Below are positions 47,021 to 56,809 of a DNA stretch of 64,000 nt, piece by piece. Both the position numbers and the translations under genes were made by a program. Under the pieces are notes generated by a model, which worked only from the letters and a program-made list of their open reading frames with translations, was not told the origin of the DNA and made no database searches. The DNA is taken from assembly GCF_010669285.1 (NCBI RefSeq), contig NZ_CP048711.1:992001-1056000 (forward strand), read 5' to 3'. How positions within the stretch are numbered: position 1 is the stretch's first letter; the number at the start of each line of letters is the position of its first letter. The stretch is from Kineobactrum salinum. Lineage in GTDB: Bacteria > Pseudomonadota > Gammaproteobacteria > Pseudomonadales > Halieaceae.

Positions 47021-48790
47021 CTAGATTTCCCAGTTGTGGGGCTGCCCGCCGCGGGCCTCGTCCTCCACCGTCATCACGTGCTTGACGGCGTGATGCTGGG
47101 ACATGAAGACCTTGCCGCTGAGATCCTCCAGAAAATGGGTATGGCGCAGCACGTCCATCACCGGCCCCTTGACCTCCGACAGGTGCAAGCTGATATCGCG
47201 TTCCCGCAATTGCCGGTTGATGGACTCCAGCGCCTCCAGGGCACTCAGGTCAATCTCATTCACCGCGGTGCACATCAGGATTACATGCCGCGTCTCGGGC
47301 CGCTCCTCGAGCAGCGCATAGAGGCGCGACTCCACGAAACTGGCGTTGGCAAAATACAGGCTTTCGTCGATCCGCAGCGACATGATGTCGCTGCGGGTGA
47401 TCACTTCGTGGCGCTCGACGTTGCGGTAGTGCTCGGTGCCCGGCACCTCGCCCACCACCGCCATATGCGGGCGGGAGGTCTTGTACAGGTGCAACGCCAG
47501 GGACACCAGCACGCCACAGGCAACCCCGATTTCCACCCCCAGCCCCAGGGTGACACCAATGGTTATCGCCACGGCAATAAAATCCGACAGGCCGTAGTCC
47601 CAGGTCCGCTTGAGGATAGAAAAATCCACCAGCGAGAGCACTGCGACAATGATTGTGGCCGCCAGGGTGGCATTGGGCAGATAGGCCAGAAAAGGCGTGA
47701 AAAACAGCGCCGCCAGCGCAATGCCGGCGGCTGCGATTATGCCCGCAGCCGGTGTGGCCGCGCCGGCATCGAAGTTGACGATGGAGCGGGCGAAGCCCCC
47801 GGTTACCGGAAAACCGCCGGAAAAGGCCGCCGCGATGTTGGAGGCCCCCAGCCCGATCAACTCCTGGTCGGGCACGATCCGCTGGCGGCGCCGGGCGGCC
47901 AGGGTATGGCCCACGGACACGGATTCAACAAAGCCGATAATGGAGATCAGCAGCGCCGACACCAGCAACTCGCGCCACGCCGGATGCAGCAGCGCCGGCA
48001 CCACGAACTCCGGCATGCCGCTGTCAACCTGACCGACCAGCGCAACCCCACGCGCTCCCAGGTCCAGCCACCAGGCGATCACAGTGGTGCCTATCACAGC
48101 CAGCACCGGCCCGGTACGGGTCAGCAGGTCAGCCCCGAAGTCCGGCATGCCCAGCCACAGCAGCAGCGGTTTCAGGCCGCTGCGCACCCACAACAGAAAC
48201 AACAGCGTCGCCCCTCCCAGCAGCACGGTGGGCAGATGCAGCGCCGTGGCCTGGCCTGCGAGGCTCAGCAACAGATCCAGCAGATTATCACCGCCGGCCC
48301 TGACGCCCAGCACATGCCCGACCTGGTTGACCGCAATGATGACGCCGGAGGCAGTAATGAAACCGGCGATCACCGGGTGAGACAGGAAATTGGCCAGGAA
48401 ACCCATCCGCAGCAGGCCAAACAGCAGCAGCATTCCCCCGGACATCAGCGCCAGCAGCACCGCCGCCTCGATATAGGCGCTGCTGCCCGGCTGGGCGATC
48501 TGACCCACCGCCGAGGCAGTCATCAGCGACACGACTGCCACTGGCCCCACCGACAAGGTACTGCTGGTGCCGAAGATCGCATAGGCCACCAGCGGCAACA
48601 TGCTGGCAAACAGGCCCATTTCCGCCGGCAGTCCGGCCAGCATCGCATAGGCCAGCGACTGGGGAATCAGCAGCATTGTGACAATCACCGCAGCCAGGCC
48701 GTCGCTGGCCAGGGCCTGACGATCGTAGCGCCGTCCCCAGTCCAGTATCGGCAGGTAGCGCTTCAGCCCGTTCAAGGCAGGCTCCGTCAT
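47021..48790 (-). CDS. SulP-family anion transporter with STAS domain
   Basis: This 589-residue transporter has the SulP membrane part (residues 1-430; MLLIPQSLAYAMLAGLPAEMG written in part, GGFPVTGGFARSIVN) and a C-terminal STAS domain (VILMCTAVNEIDLSALEAL). Cargo may be sulfate, bicarbonate or another anion. The ATG at 48790 overlaps the stop of cydB by four bases (ATGA), so it is translated together with the cytochrome oxidase, an unusual neighbour. A short GC hairpin (46996-47013) follows the gene. Confidence 0.92.
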   Translation of the reverse strand: MTEPALNGLKRYLPILDWGRRYDRQALASDGLAAVIVTMLLIPQSLAYAMLAGLPAEMGLFASMLPLVAYAIFGTSSTLSVGPVAVVSLMTASAVGQIAQPGSSAYIEAAVLLALMSGGMLLLFGLLRMGFLANFLSHPVIAGFITASGVIIAVNQVGHVLGVRAGGDNLLDLLLSLAGQATALHLPTVLLGGATLLFLLWVRSGLKPLLLWLGMPDFGADLLTRTGPVLAVIGTTVIAWWLDLGARGVALVGQVDSGMPEFVVPALLHPAWRELLVSALLISIIGFVESVSVGHTLAARRRQRIVPDQELIGLGASNIAAAFSGGFPVTGGFARSIVNFDAGAATPAAGIIAAAGIALAALFFTPFLAYLPNATLAATIIVAVLSLVDFSILKRTWDYGLSDFIAVAITIGVTLGLGVEIGVACGVLVSLALHLYKTSRPHMAVVGEVPGTEHYRNVERHEVITRSDIMSLRIDESLYFANASFVESRLYALLEERPETRHVILMCTAVNEIDLSALEALESINRQLRERDISLHLSEVKGPVMDVLRHTHFLEDLSGKVFMSQHHAVKHVMTVEDEARGGQPHNWEI

Positions 48791-49779
48791 TCGTAGGACA
48801 GTGCCGTGGCCTTGCCGTGGAATACGCGATAGACATAGACGGTATAGAACAGGATCATCGGCAGCGTAATCAGCACTCCGACAAGCGTAAACAACAGCGA
48901 ATCCACTGAGGCTGCCGCCTCCCATATGGTCATGCGGCCTATGATCACGTCCGGGAACACACTGTAGGCCAGGCCCAGCGTGGCCAGCAGGCAGATCGAC
49001 ACGGTGGCGGCATAGAGTAGCCAGCCCCGGGCACGGATGCGCTCCTTGCTCTGCCGCAACAACAGCACATTGGCCCCGAAACACAGTGCGCTCAGCAGCG
49101 GCACCGGCGCCAGCAGCAGCGCATTGGGAAAACTGAACCACTTGGCGGCGATACTGCTGCTGACCAGCGGGGTGGCAATGGACACCAGCAACAGGCCCAG
49201 CCCCATGGGCCATATCGCCCGCTGCGCCCAGACAATCACCCTGTCCAGCAGTTCACCCTCGGTCTTGATCAGCAGCCAGCCACAGCCCAGTACCAGATAC
49301 AGGGCCGGCAGCGTCAGGCCGATCAGCGCTGCAAACAGCAGCCCCCGGGGCGACACCTCCAGCCCCGTGACATAGGCTCCCAGCATCCAGCCCTGCGCCA
49401 CCGATGCGATCAGCGAACCGGCAAAAAAGGCCCGGTTCCACAACTGTTTGCGGTGATCGCCCGCCTTGACCCGCAGGTCGAAGGCCACCCCGCGCAGGAT
49501 CAGGGCCATCAGCATGATCGTCACCGGCAGGTACAGGTGGGTCAGCACTATCCCGTGGGCGACCGGGAAGGCGATCAGCAGCACACCGACCCCCAGCACG
49601 ATCCAGGTTTCGTTCGCATCCCAGAATGGTCCGATGGAGGCTACCATGAGATCCTTTTCCGCCTCGTTCCCCAGCGGCAACAGCATGCCCACGCCGAGGT
49701 CATAACCGTCCAGGATCACATAGATCAGCAGCGCCAGCCCCATCACCGCCATGTAGACAACCGGCAACCAGTATTCCAT
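48787..49779 (-). CDS. cydB: Cytochrome bd-type quinol oxidase subunit II
   Basis: The 330-residue subunit of the bd/CIO quinol oxidase has about eight to nine membrane spans and the CydB start (MEYWLPVVYMAVMGLALLIY in part, DGYDLGVGMLLP, FWDANETWIVLGVG). It pairs with CydA to reduce oxygen to water without proton pumping. The start at 49779 follows GGAGG; the cydA stop is only 1 bp away. Length is on the short side, as in the cyanide-insensitive (CIO) group. Confidence 0.94.
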   Translation of the reverse strand: MEYWLPVVYMAVMGLALLIYVILDGYDLGVGMLLPLGNEAEKDLMVASIGPFWDANETWIVLGVGVLLIAFPVAHGIVLTHLYLPVTIMLMALILRGVAFDLRVKAGDHRKQLWNRAFFAGSLIASVAQGWMLGAYVTGLEVSPRGLLFAALIGLTLPALYLVLGCGWLLIKTEGELLDRVIVWAQRAIWPMGLGLLLVSIATPLVSSSIAAKWFSFPNALLLAPVPLLSALCFGANVLLLRQSKERIRARGWLLYAATVSICLLATLGLAYSVFPDVIIGRMTIWEAAASVDSLLFTLVGVLITLPMILFYTVYVYRVFHGKATALSYE

Positions 49780-49780
49780 C

Positions 49781-51121
49781 TCAGGCCTCCTTGAACGGCA
49801 ATACCGGCGCGTTTTCCAGCGAACGCGCGGGCTTGAGCGCCAGTTGGCGCAGCGCACCGATATATGACGCCAGCAAAAAAACATACAGCAGCAGATAGCC
49901 CGCCAGGGTACTGCCTACCGTTCCCGCGCTGTGGTCCGCCACCACATCCGCGACCCGCAGTACACCGCTGACGATCCAGGGCTGGCGCCCGATTTCAGTC
50001 ACATACCAGCCAGCCAGTACTGCCACCCAGCCGGAAAAGGTCATCCACGCCAGCGCGCGCAATACGCCCGGGCCGCAACGGCGGCCGCCGCGCAACTGCC
50101 AGGCCGCGTACCAGGACACCAGCAGCATCAGCACCCCGATCCCCAGCATCACCCGAAAGGACCAGAACACCATCGCCACCGGCGGGTGGTCGGCGCCGAA
50201 ATCGTTGAGTCCGCGCACCTCACCGTCGGGCTCGTGGGTCAGGATCAGACTGGCTGCCTTGGGGACTTCCAGCGCGAAGCGGTTGCTGCGCGAGTCCTCG
50301 TCCGGCAGTCCCGCCACGAGGAAGGGCGCGCCGCGCCGGGTTTCCCACAGCGCCTCCATGGCGGCAACCTTGGCCGGCTGGTGCTCCAACGTATTGAGTC
50401 CGTGCAGGTCGCCGAGAAAGATCTGCAGCGGAATGAGCCAGGCCGCCATCGTCACGCCGGTACGCATCACCCGCCAGGTACCGGGACCGTCCACCCCGCG
50501 CCGGGCCCGCCAGGCACTGACACCGGCGATCAGGAAAGCGCTTGTGAGAAAGGAGGCGACCAGCATGTGCAGGAAGCGGTAGGGAAAGGAGGGGTTGAAA
50601 ATGACCTCCCACCAGCTCTCCACCATGATGATGCCATCCTCGATACGGTGGCCCGCAGGCGTCTGCATCCAGGAGTTCAGGCTCAGTATCCAGAACGCGG
50701 ACAGGGTGGTACCAAAGGCCACCAGGAAGGTGCTGGTGAGATGCATCCTGTTGGACACCCTGTCCTTGCCGAACAACATGATGCCGAGAAACGAGGCTTC
50801 CAGAAAGAACGCGGTCAGGACCTCGTAACCCAGCAGCGGCCCGGCGATGTTGCCGGCCCGTTCCATGAAGCCGGGCCAGTTGGTGCCGAACTGGAAACTC
50901 ATGGTCAGACCCGATACCACGCCCATGGCAAAGCTCAGCGCAAACACTTTCACCCAGAAGGTATAGGCGTGCTCCCACTGTTGCTCGCCGCTGCGGCTAT
51001 AGCGCCAGCGAAAATAAAACAGGACCCAGGCCAGGCCGATGGTGATGGCGGGGAACAGGATATGGAAACTGATATTGGCCGCAAACTGGATACGTGCCAG
51101 TAAGAGTGGGTCTGCAAACAT
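49781..51121 (-). CDS. cydA: Cytochrome bd-type quinol oxidase subunit I (CIO-like)
   Basis: CydA carries the three hemes and the quinol site. Haem ligands are seen as His in SFHILFPA, His in FLHMLVASF and Met in the MAMG-like part, and the hallmark GWYVTEIGRQPW is present. At 446 residues and with a short Q-loop it resembles the cyanide-insensitive oxidase CioA rather than long E. coli CydA. The start at 51121 (MFADPLLLARIQFAANISFH in part) has GAGG upstream. No CydX-like small gene or CydCD is seen next to it. It opens the cydAB-sulP operon. Confidence 0.94.
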   Translation of the reverse strand: MFADPLLLARIQFAANISFHILFPAITIGLAWVLFYFRWRYSRSGEQQWEHAYTFWVKVFALSFAMGVVSGLTMSFQFGTNWPGFMERAGNIAGPLLGYEVLTAFFLEASFLGIMLFGKDRVSNRMHLTSTFLVAFGTTLSAFWILSLNSWMQTPAGHRIEDGIIMVESWWEVIFNPSFPYRFLHMLVASFLTSAFLIAGVSAWRARRGVDGPGTWRVMRTGVTMAAWLIPLQIFLGDLHGLNTLEHQPAKVAAMEALWETRRGAPFLVAGLPDEDSRSNRFALEVPKAASLILTHEPDGEVRGLNDFGADHPPVAMVFWSFRVMLGIGVLMLLVSWYAAWQLRGGRRCGPGVLRALAWMTFSGWVAVLAGWYVTEIGRQPWIVSGVLRVADVVADHSAGTVGSTLAGYLLLYVFLLASYIGALRQLALKPARSLENAPVLPFKEA

Positions 51122-51425
51122 GACGACCTCGTTGTCTGCCGGTTCACCGGTGAATGTGCGGCCCTGGAGCGACCTGCCCGCGCTGCTGCCGGGCGGCACT
51201 GACAAGCACAGCGCGTACACGATACCCTGCTATCGCCGCCGAGGGAATCGGCTGGCAGCACGATTCGATGCTGCCCTGCCTGCAAAGGCCGCCATTTCCG
51301 GGTAATATTGGCCTGGCGGGAAGGGGCAAGCAAGCGGATCGAATGCTACTGTCAGCTTCGTCAGCGGAACACCGCAACAGCGACGGCCAGGCACGGCCGC
51401 GGTACAACAATGAGAGGAAGCACAG
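51122..51425. other. Divergent intergenic region, cydA / acetolactate synthase-like gene
   Basis: The 304 bp between the divergent starts hold no convincing gene. I see no clear FNR/Anr or ArcA site or strong promoter; the GAGAGGAAGC before 51426 is the ribosome site of the plus-strand gene. Confidence 0.5.
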
Positions 51426-53066
51426 ATGAAAGCATCGGACCTGATGGTAAAAGCGCTGGAAGCGGAGGGCGTTGAGTACATCTTCGGCATTCCCGGAGAG
51501 GAAAACCTGGACTTGCTGGAATCGATCCGTCACTCATCCATCAAGCTGGTGCTCACCCGTCACGAGCAGGGCGCGGGCTTTATGGCCGCCACCTATGGCC
51601 GCCTCACCGGCAAGGTAGGCGTGTGTCTGTCCACGCTTGGTCCGGGTGCCACCAACCTGGTGACCCCGGCCGCCTATGCCCAGCTGGGCGCCATGCCGAT
51701 GCTGATGATCACCGGCCAGAAACCGATCAAGACCAGCAAACAGGGCCGCTTCCAGATCATCGACGTGGTCGGCATGATGCGCCCCCTCACCAAATTCACC
51801 TGCCAGATCGTCAGCGGCGACCGCATTCCGTCGGTGGTCCGCGAGGCCTTCCGTCTCGCCCACGAAGAGCGGCCCGGTGCGGTGCACATCGAGCTGCCGG
51901 AGGACATCGCCGCGGAGGACACCAGCACGCCGCTGATCCCGGCCAGCGCGGTGCGCCGCCCGATCGCCGAGTACAAATCCATCACCGCCGCGATCAACAT
52001 GATCCAGGAGGCAAAGAGCCCGGTGCTGGTGATCGGCGCCGGCGCCAACCGCAAGCTGACCTGCAAGATGCTGCGCGAGTTTGTCGACAAGACCGGCATC
52101 CCCTTCATCACCACCCAGATGGGCAAGGGTGTGCTGGACGAGCACGGCGAACTGTTTCTGGGCAACACCGCGCTGTCCGATGGCGACTTCATCCACCGTG
52201 CCCTGCAAAAAGCCGACCTGATCCTGAACATCGGCCACGACGTGGTGGAAAAGCCGCCCTTTTTCATGCACCCGGACAGCGCCAGGGTTATCCATATCAA
52301 CTTCCAGTCCGCCGCGGTGGACCCGGTCTACTTCCCGCAGCTGGAAGTGGTCGGCGATATCGCCAACAGCATCTGGCAGATAAAGGAGCACATCGTCAGC
52401 CAGCCGCACTGGGACTTTTCCTTCTTCCATCAGGTCCACGCCGCCTATACCAAACACCGGCGCGAGCTGGAGGATGACGACCGCTTCCCGATCCTGCCCG
52501 AGCGCCTGGTCAAGGACATCCGCCAGGCGCTGCCCCGCGACGGTATCGTGACCCTGGACAACGGCGTCTACAAGATCTGGTTTGCCCGCAACTACCCCGC
52601 CGCTTTCCCCAACTCCCTGTTGCTGGACAATGCGCTGGCGACGATGGGCGCCGGCCTGCCCTCGGCGATGGCGGCGAAAATGGTGTTCCCGAACGCAGCG
52701 GTCATCTCGGTCTGCGGTGACGGCGGCTTCATGATGAACAGCCAGGAGATGGAAACCGCGGTGCGCCTGGGCCTGCACATCGTCGTCATCATCCTGCGCG
52801 ACGATGCCTACGGCATGATCAAGTGGAAGCAGGCGCACATGGATTTTGCCAACTACGGCCTGGACTACGGCAATCCCGACTTCGTCGCCTATGCCCAAAG
52901 CTACGGCGCCAAGGGCTGGCGCGTGGGGGCCACCGAGGAACTGATGCCGCTGGTCAAGGCCTGCCTGGAAGAACCCGCGGTACACCTGATCGATGTGCCG
53001 GTGGACTACAGCCTCAACGACGAAACCCTGAACGTCACCATCCGCCAGTTGAGCCAGGCTCTCTGA
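51426..53066 (+). CDS. Acetolactate synthase-like thiamine diphosphate enzyme
   Basis: The 546-residue protein has the three-domain layout of ThDP enzymes: N-terminal domain with the catalytic Glu (LTRHEQGAGFMA), central domain, and C-terminal ThDP site GDGGFMMNSQEMETA with the downstream Asn/Asp position (DDAYGMIKWKQ). The closest family is the catabolic (pH 6) acetolactate synthase type, which condenses two pyruvates and works without a regulatory subunit. No small subunit or acetolactate decarboxylase gene is near. Other ThDP enzymes with the same fold, such as sulfoacetaldehyde acetyltransferase, are less likely. Confidence 0.9.
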   Translation: MKASDLMVKALEAEGVEYIFGIPGEENLDLLESIRHSSIKLVLTRHEQGAGFMAATYGRLTGKVGVCLSTLGPGATNLVTPAAYAQLGAMPMLMITGQKPIKTSKQGRFQIIDVVGMMRPLTKFTCQIVSGDRIPSVVREAFRLAHEERPGAVHIELPEDIAAEDTSTPLIPASAVRRPIAEYKSITAAINMIQEAKSPVLVIGAGANRKLTCKMLREFVDKTGIPFITTQMGKGVLDEHGELFLGNTALSDGDFIHRALQKADLILNIGHDVVEKPPFFMHPDSARVIHINFQSAAVDPVYFPQLEVVGDIANSIWQIKEHIVSQPHWDFSFFHQVHAAYTKHRRELEDDDRFPILPERLVKDIRQALPRDGIVTLDNGVYKIWFARNYPAAFPNSLLLDNALATMGAGLPSAMAAKMVFPNAAVISVCGDGGFMMNSQEMETAVRLGLHIVVIILRDDAYGMIKWKQAHMDFANYGLDYGNPDFVAYAQSYGAKGWRVGATEELMPLVKACLEEPAVHLIDVPVDYSLNDETLNVTIRQLSQAL

Positions 53067-53091
53067 CCAGCGGTGAGCCAGGCGCTCTGAC
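53043..53091. repeat. Tandem duplication of the gene's last 24 bases
   Basis: The 3' end of the acetolactate synthase-like gene, GAGCCAGGCTCTCTGACC plus AGCGGT, is repeated once directly behind the stop codon with one change. The second copy is untranslated. Confidence 0.7.
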
Positions 53092-53163
53092 CAGCGGTTC
53101 GCGCCCCGATGACACTGGCCCGAGCCTTGCTCATCTTCCTGCATCTCGCTCATTCTTCCTGCA

Positions 53164-53352
53164 TAGGGTGCGTTGACGAAGGAAACGCACCGGCTCCCCC
53201 CATAGGGTGCGTTGACGAAGGAAACGCACCGGTCCCTTGGGCTTGATGCGTTTCCTTCGTCAACGCATCCTATGTAAACCGAGCTTCGTCGTCCCACCCC
53301 ATGATCACGGGCTCGGGCTTGATGCGTTTCCTTCGTCAACGCATCCTATGTT
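53164..53352. repeat. Four hairpin repeats, two direct and two inverted
   Basis: Two direct copies carry GGTGCGTT-N9-AACGCACC (stems at 53167 and 53206). Two inverted copies (about 53244-53274 and 53320-53350) carry GATGCGTT-N9-AACGCATC, where the second base pair has changed on both sides. Loop GACGAAGGA is the same in all. This is the family of the 33.7-kb array. The rest of the gap to 53560 has a degenerate CGGCGGCGCAGGGCC-type repetition and no gene. Confidence 0.85.
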
Positions 53353-53560
53353 AAGCGGGCTTCGTCAAAAATATCCGATGAAAGCGGGCCGAAGAGCCTC
53401 GTCACAGGGTAAATTTTCTTGAGCAAGCGCCATTGGTCCACGCCCTGGGATCACGGGCCAGTCGGCGGCGCAGTGCCTGAGTCCGGATCGGTCGGCGGCA
53501 CAGGGCCAGGATCACGAGCCGGCTGGCTGGCGGCGCAGGGCCGTCGGGGTTCGATGCCGG

Positions 53561-55339
53561 TCAGTAGCCGGTGTCGAACTCCGCATAGGGATCGGGTCCA
53601 CCGGCGGCGACCCAGTGGTCCAGTTGCTCTTCCAATACGGTCAACGGCACCGAACGCAGGCCCAGGATCAGGTCGTGGAAGTAGCGTTTGTCGAAATCCG
53701 GACCCAGCGCCTCTTCAGCCTCAGCGCGCTTGCGCCGGATCAGCATCTCGCCCAGTTTGTAGGCCAGTGCCTGCCCCGGCCAGGAAATATAGCGGTCGAT
53801 CTCGGTGGTCAGTTCGTGCTCCGACAGCGCGGTGTGCTCGCGCAGGAAGGCCTGAGCCTGCTCCCGGCTCCAGCCGTAGTGGTGCAAGCCGGTATCGATG
53901 ACCAGCCGCGCCGCGCGCCACATCTCATAGGACAGGCGGCCGAAATGCTCGTAGGGGGTATCGTAGACGCCCATTTCCACGCCCAGCCATTCCGTGTACA
54001 GACCCCAACCCTCGCCATAGCCGGAAAAATAATTGTTGGCGCGAAACTCGGGAATCTCCCCCGGCGCCTCGCGCGCAATCGCCGCCTGCAACGCATGCCC
54101 CGGTGCGCATTCATGCAGGGTCAGCGCGGTCAGGGTATACAGCGGGCGTGATGGCAGGTTCCAGGTGTTCATCAGGCAGCTCTCCAGACCGCCGCGGCCG
54201 CCGGTATAGAAAGGCGCAATCGCATCCGGCACCGGCAGAATGGTGAAGCGCCGCCGCGGCAGGAAGCCGAGTGTATCGCCCAGCGCACCGTCCACCCGCT
54301 TGGCCACATAGGCAGAGAAGGCCAGCAGTTCGTGCGGGGTCTTGGCATAAAATTGCGGATCGTTGCGCAAAAATTCCAGGAATGCGGGCATATCCCCGTC
54401 AAAGCCACTGGCTTCCTTGGTGGCGACCATCTCCGCGTGGATGCGCGCCACTTCTTCACGCCCCAACGCATGAATTTCCTCCGCGCTCAGCTCCAGCGTG
54501 GTAAATCCCTCGATCTGGGATTGATAGAAGGCTGCGCCATCGGGCAGATCCCGCGCCGACAGGCTGGTGCGGGTGCGCGGCAAATATTCCTCGCGCATGA
54601 AGGCAAGCAGTTCGCGGTAGGCCGGCACTACCGCTTCGTCGATCGCCCGCCTGGCCTCGGCCTGCAGCGCCTCGCGGCGCGGCGCCGGGATCGCGGCCGG
54701 CATCGCCGTCATCGGCGACCAGAAGGGATTGTCCTCAGCGGTGGCCAGATAGGGTTCCAGCGACTGCTCCCGTCCCTCCAGCGTGACCCCGGGCACACTG
54801 TAACCACGTGCCAGCCCGGCGCGCATGTTGGCCTGCTGTTCAGCGAAGTAGCGTGGCAGGTCCTGCAGGCGGCCGATATAGTCCCGATAGGCCTGTTCCG
54901 AATCAAAACCGCCCATTCGCGGATACAGGCCCTCCCAGAAAAACGTGTCGGAGTTGAGTGGCGCCTCCCAGGTCCGGTAGTGGGTATCGTTGGCCAGCGT
55001 GGTCACGATTCGGCGAAAGACCGCGGCATTGATGCGCTCCTCCTCGCTCAGTTCCTCCAGCGGGATCTGATCCAGGGTTGCGAGGCTCTGCTCCCAGTAT
55101 GCCAGGCGCCGCTGCTGGGAGGCGGCATCCACCCGCGGCAGCCGCCCGCCGCTGCGCCAGCCGTCGTCATCTCGTACCTGGGCCAGTTCCTGCTGCCGCC
55201 AGGCATATTCGCTTTGATACAGTTCGCGCAGGCGCGCATCGGCATCCTGCGCCCGGGCGACCGCCGATGACAGGAGCAGCAGCGAACACAGCAGGGCAAC
55301 CATGGCGGGACGAATGGCGGGGCGAGCGGGACGGGACAT
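53561..55339 (-). CDS. DUF885-family secreted protein (putative metallopeptidase)
   Basis: The 592-residue protein has a signal peptide (MVALLCSLLLLSSAVARA) and the DUF885 core with the motif LHECAPGHALQ and, later, GEGWGLYTEW. The HExxPGH-like arrangement resembles zinc metallopeptidases, and members are usually annotated as possible carboxypeptidases; activity is not proven. Start 55339 has GGAG at 8 bases; a frame to 55390 is open but lacks this. It is a single gene between the repeat region and fumC. Confidence 0.9.
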   Translation of the reverse strand: MSRPARPAIRPAMVALLCSLLLLSSAVARAQDADARLRELYQSEYAWRQQELAQVRDDDGWRSGGRLPRVDAASQQRRLAYWEQSLATLDQIPLEELSEEERINAAVFRRIVTTLANDTHYRTWEAPLNSDTFFWEGLYPRMGGFDSEQAYRDYIGRLQDLPRYFAEQQANMRAGLARGYSVPGVTLEGREQSLEPYLATAEDNPFWSPMTAMPAAIPAPRREALQAEARRAIDEAVVPAYRELLAFMREEYLPRTRTSLSARDLPDGAAFYQSQIEGFTTLELSAEEIHALGREEVARIHAEMVATKEASGFDGDMPAFLEFLRNDPQFYAKTPHELLAFSAYVAKRVDGALGDTLGFLPRRRFTILPVPDAIAPFYTGGRGGLESCLMNTWNLPSRPLYTLTALTLHECAPGHALQAAIAREAPGEIPEFRANNYFSGYGEGWGLYTEWLGVEMGVYDTPYEHFGRLSYEMWRAARLVIDTGLHHYGWSREQAQAFLREHTALSEHELTTEIDRYISWPGQALAYKLGEMLIRRKRAEAEEALGPDFDKRYFHDLILGLRSVPLTVLEEQLDHWVAAGGPDPYAEFDTGY

Positions 55340-55432
55340 CGGCGTACTCCGGCAGCACATCGGGATCAGGGAAATCGCGAACCGTCCCATGTTAGGACGC
55401 AGGCGTGGAAAGTCAACGCGCCCGACGAGGGA

Positions 55433-56809
55433 TCATTGCTCGCCCGGGTTGCGAGCCAGCCGCAGTGGGTCCAGCAGCTGAGCCAACTGTTCCCGCGACA
55501 GCGTGGTGTCCTCCAGCGCCACCTCGAGGATCGGCCGCTGCTCCGCGTAGGCGCGCTTGGCAATGGCGGCAGCGGCCTCGTAGCCGATCACCGGATTCAA
55601 CGCGGTGACCAACACGGGATTGCGCGCCACGGTGGCAGCCGCATGCTCCCGACAAGGCTCCAGCCCGGCCACGCATTGCTGCAGGGCCTTGCAGCTGTCG
55701 GTCAGCAGTTCGATTCCGGCCAGCAACTTGTCGCCAATCAGCGGCAGCATCACGTTGAGCTGGAAACTGCCGGACTGGCCAGCCAGCGCGATGGTGGCAT
55801 CGTTGCCCAGCACTTCGGTTGCCGCCATCAGCACGGCCTCGGGCAGCACCGGATTGACCTTGCCCGGCATGATCGAGGAGCCTGGCTGCAGCGCCTGCAA
55901 TTGGATCTCGCCGAGGCCGGCCAGCGGTCCGGAGGCCATCCAGCGCAGATCGTTGCTCATCTTGATCAGCACCAGTGCCAGGCCGCGCAGGCCGCCGGAA
56001 CACTCCACGCTGGCGTCCTGGGCTGACATCCGGGTCGAAGGCATGGCCGCGGCGGCAAAGCCGCCGGCAGTCGCCTCGTTCAGCGCTGCCAGCAGGGCCG
56101 CGACATAGCCAGACGGGACATTCACTCCCGTACCGACGGCGGAACCCCCGATGGGCAGTGCCTGTAACCGCGGCAGCAGATCCTCGCAACGTTGCCGCGC
56201 TTCCAGCAACTGCTCCGCCCAGGTACAGAGTTCGAAGCCCAGACTGACCGGCATCGCGTCCATCAGGTGAGTGCGTCCGGTTTTCACCACGTCTTCAAAC
56301 TCCCGACCGCGGCGGCGCAGTTCCGTCTCCAACTGCTCGACCGCAGGCAACAGCGCGCTGCGCAGTCCCAGGCTTGCGGCCACCGCGATGGTGGACGGAA
56401 TCACGTCGTTACTGCTCTGGCTGCAGTTGACATGGTCATTGGGGTGAATGGCCATGCCGCTGGCCTGACTGGCCAGCCGGGCCAGCACCTCATTCATGTT
56501 CATGTTGGTACTGGTACCGGAGCCGGTCTGGAATACCGGCACCGGGAAGGCGTCCGCATGGGCGCCACCGGCGACCGCCTGGGCGGCATCGATAACGGCA
56601 TCCGCGGTGGCGGAGTCCAGCGCGCCCACCGCCTTGTTGGCACTGGCCGCAGCGGCCTTCAGCCGCGCCAGCGCACGCAGAAAGGTGCGTGGCATGGGCC
56701 GCGGAGCGATCGTGAAATTGTCCACGGCGCGCTGGGTCTGAGCACCGTACAGTGCCTCGCGCGGCACCCTCACCTCTCCCATGCTGTCGGTTTCGACGCG
56801 ATACGGCAT
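55433..56809 (-). CDS. fumC: Class II fumarate hydratase
   Basis: Fumarase C interconverts fumarate and malate in the citric-acid cycle without an iron-sulfur cluster. The 458-residue protein shows all the superfamily motifs: GTSTNMNMNEVLA, HVNCSQSSNDVIPS, TGRTHLMDAMP and the signature GSSIMPGKVNP. ATG 56809 has GGGAGGA just upstream. It stands alone; the DUF885 gene follows on the same strand after 93 bp. Confidence 0.96.
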   Translation of the reverse strand: MPYRVETDSMGEVRVPREALYGAQTQRAVDNFTIAPRPMPRTFLRALARLKAAAASANKAVGALDSATADAVIDAAQAVAGGAHADAFPVPVFQTGSGTSTNMNMNEVLARLASQASGMAIHPNDHVNCSQSSNDVIPSTIAVAASLGLRSALLPAVEQLETELRRRGREFEDVVKTGRTHLMDAMPVSLGFELCTWAEQLLEARQRCEDLLPRLQALPIGGSAVGTGVNVPSGYVAALLAALNEATAGGFAAAAMPSTRMSAQDASVECSGGLRGLALVLIKMSNDLRWMASGPLAGLGEIQLQALQPGSSIMPGKVNPVLPEAVLMAATEVLGNDATIALAGQSGSFQLNVMLPLIGDKLLAGIELLTDSCKALQQCVAGLEPCREHAAATVARNPVLVTALNPVIGYEAAAAIAKRAYAEQRPILEVALEDTTLSREQLAQLLDPLRLARNPGEQ

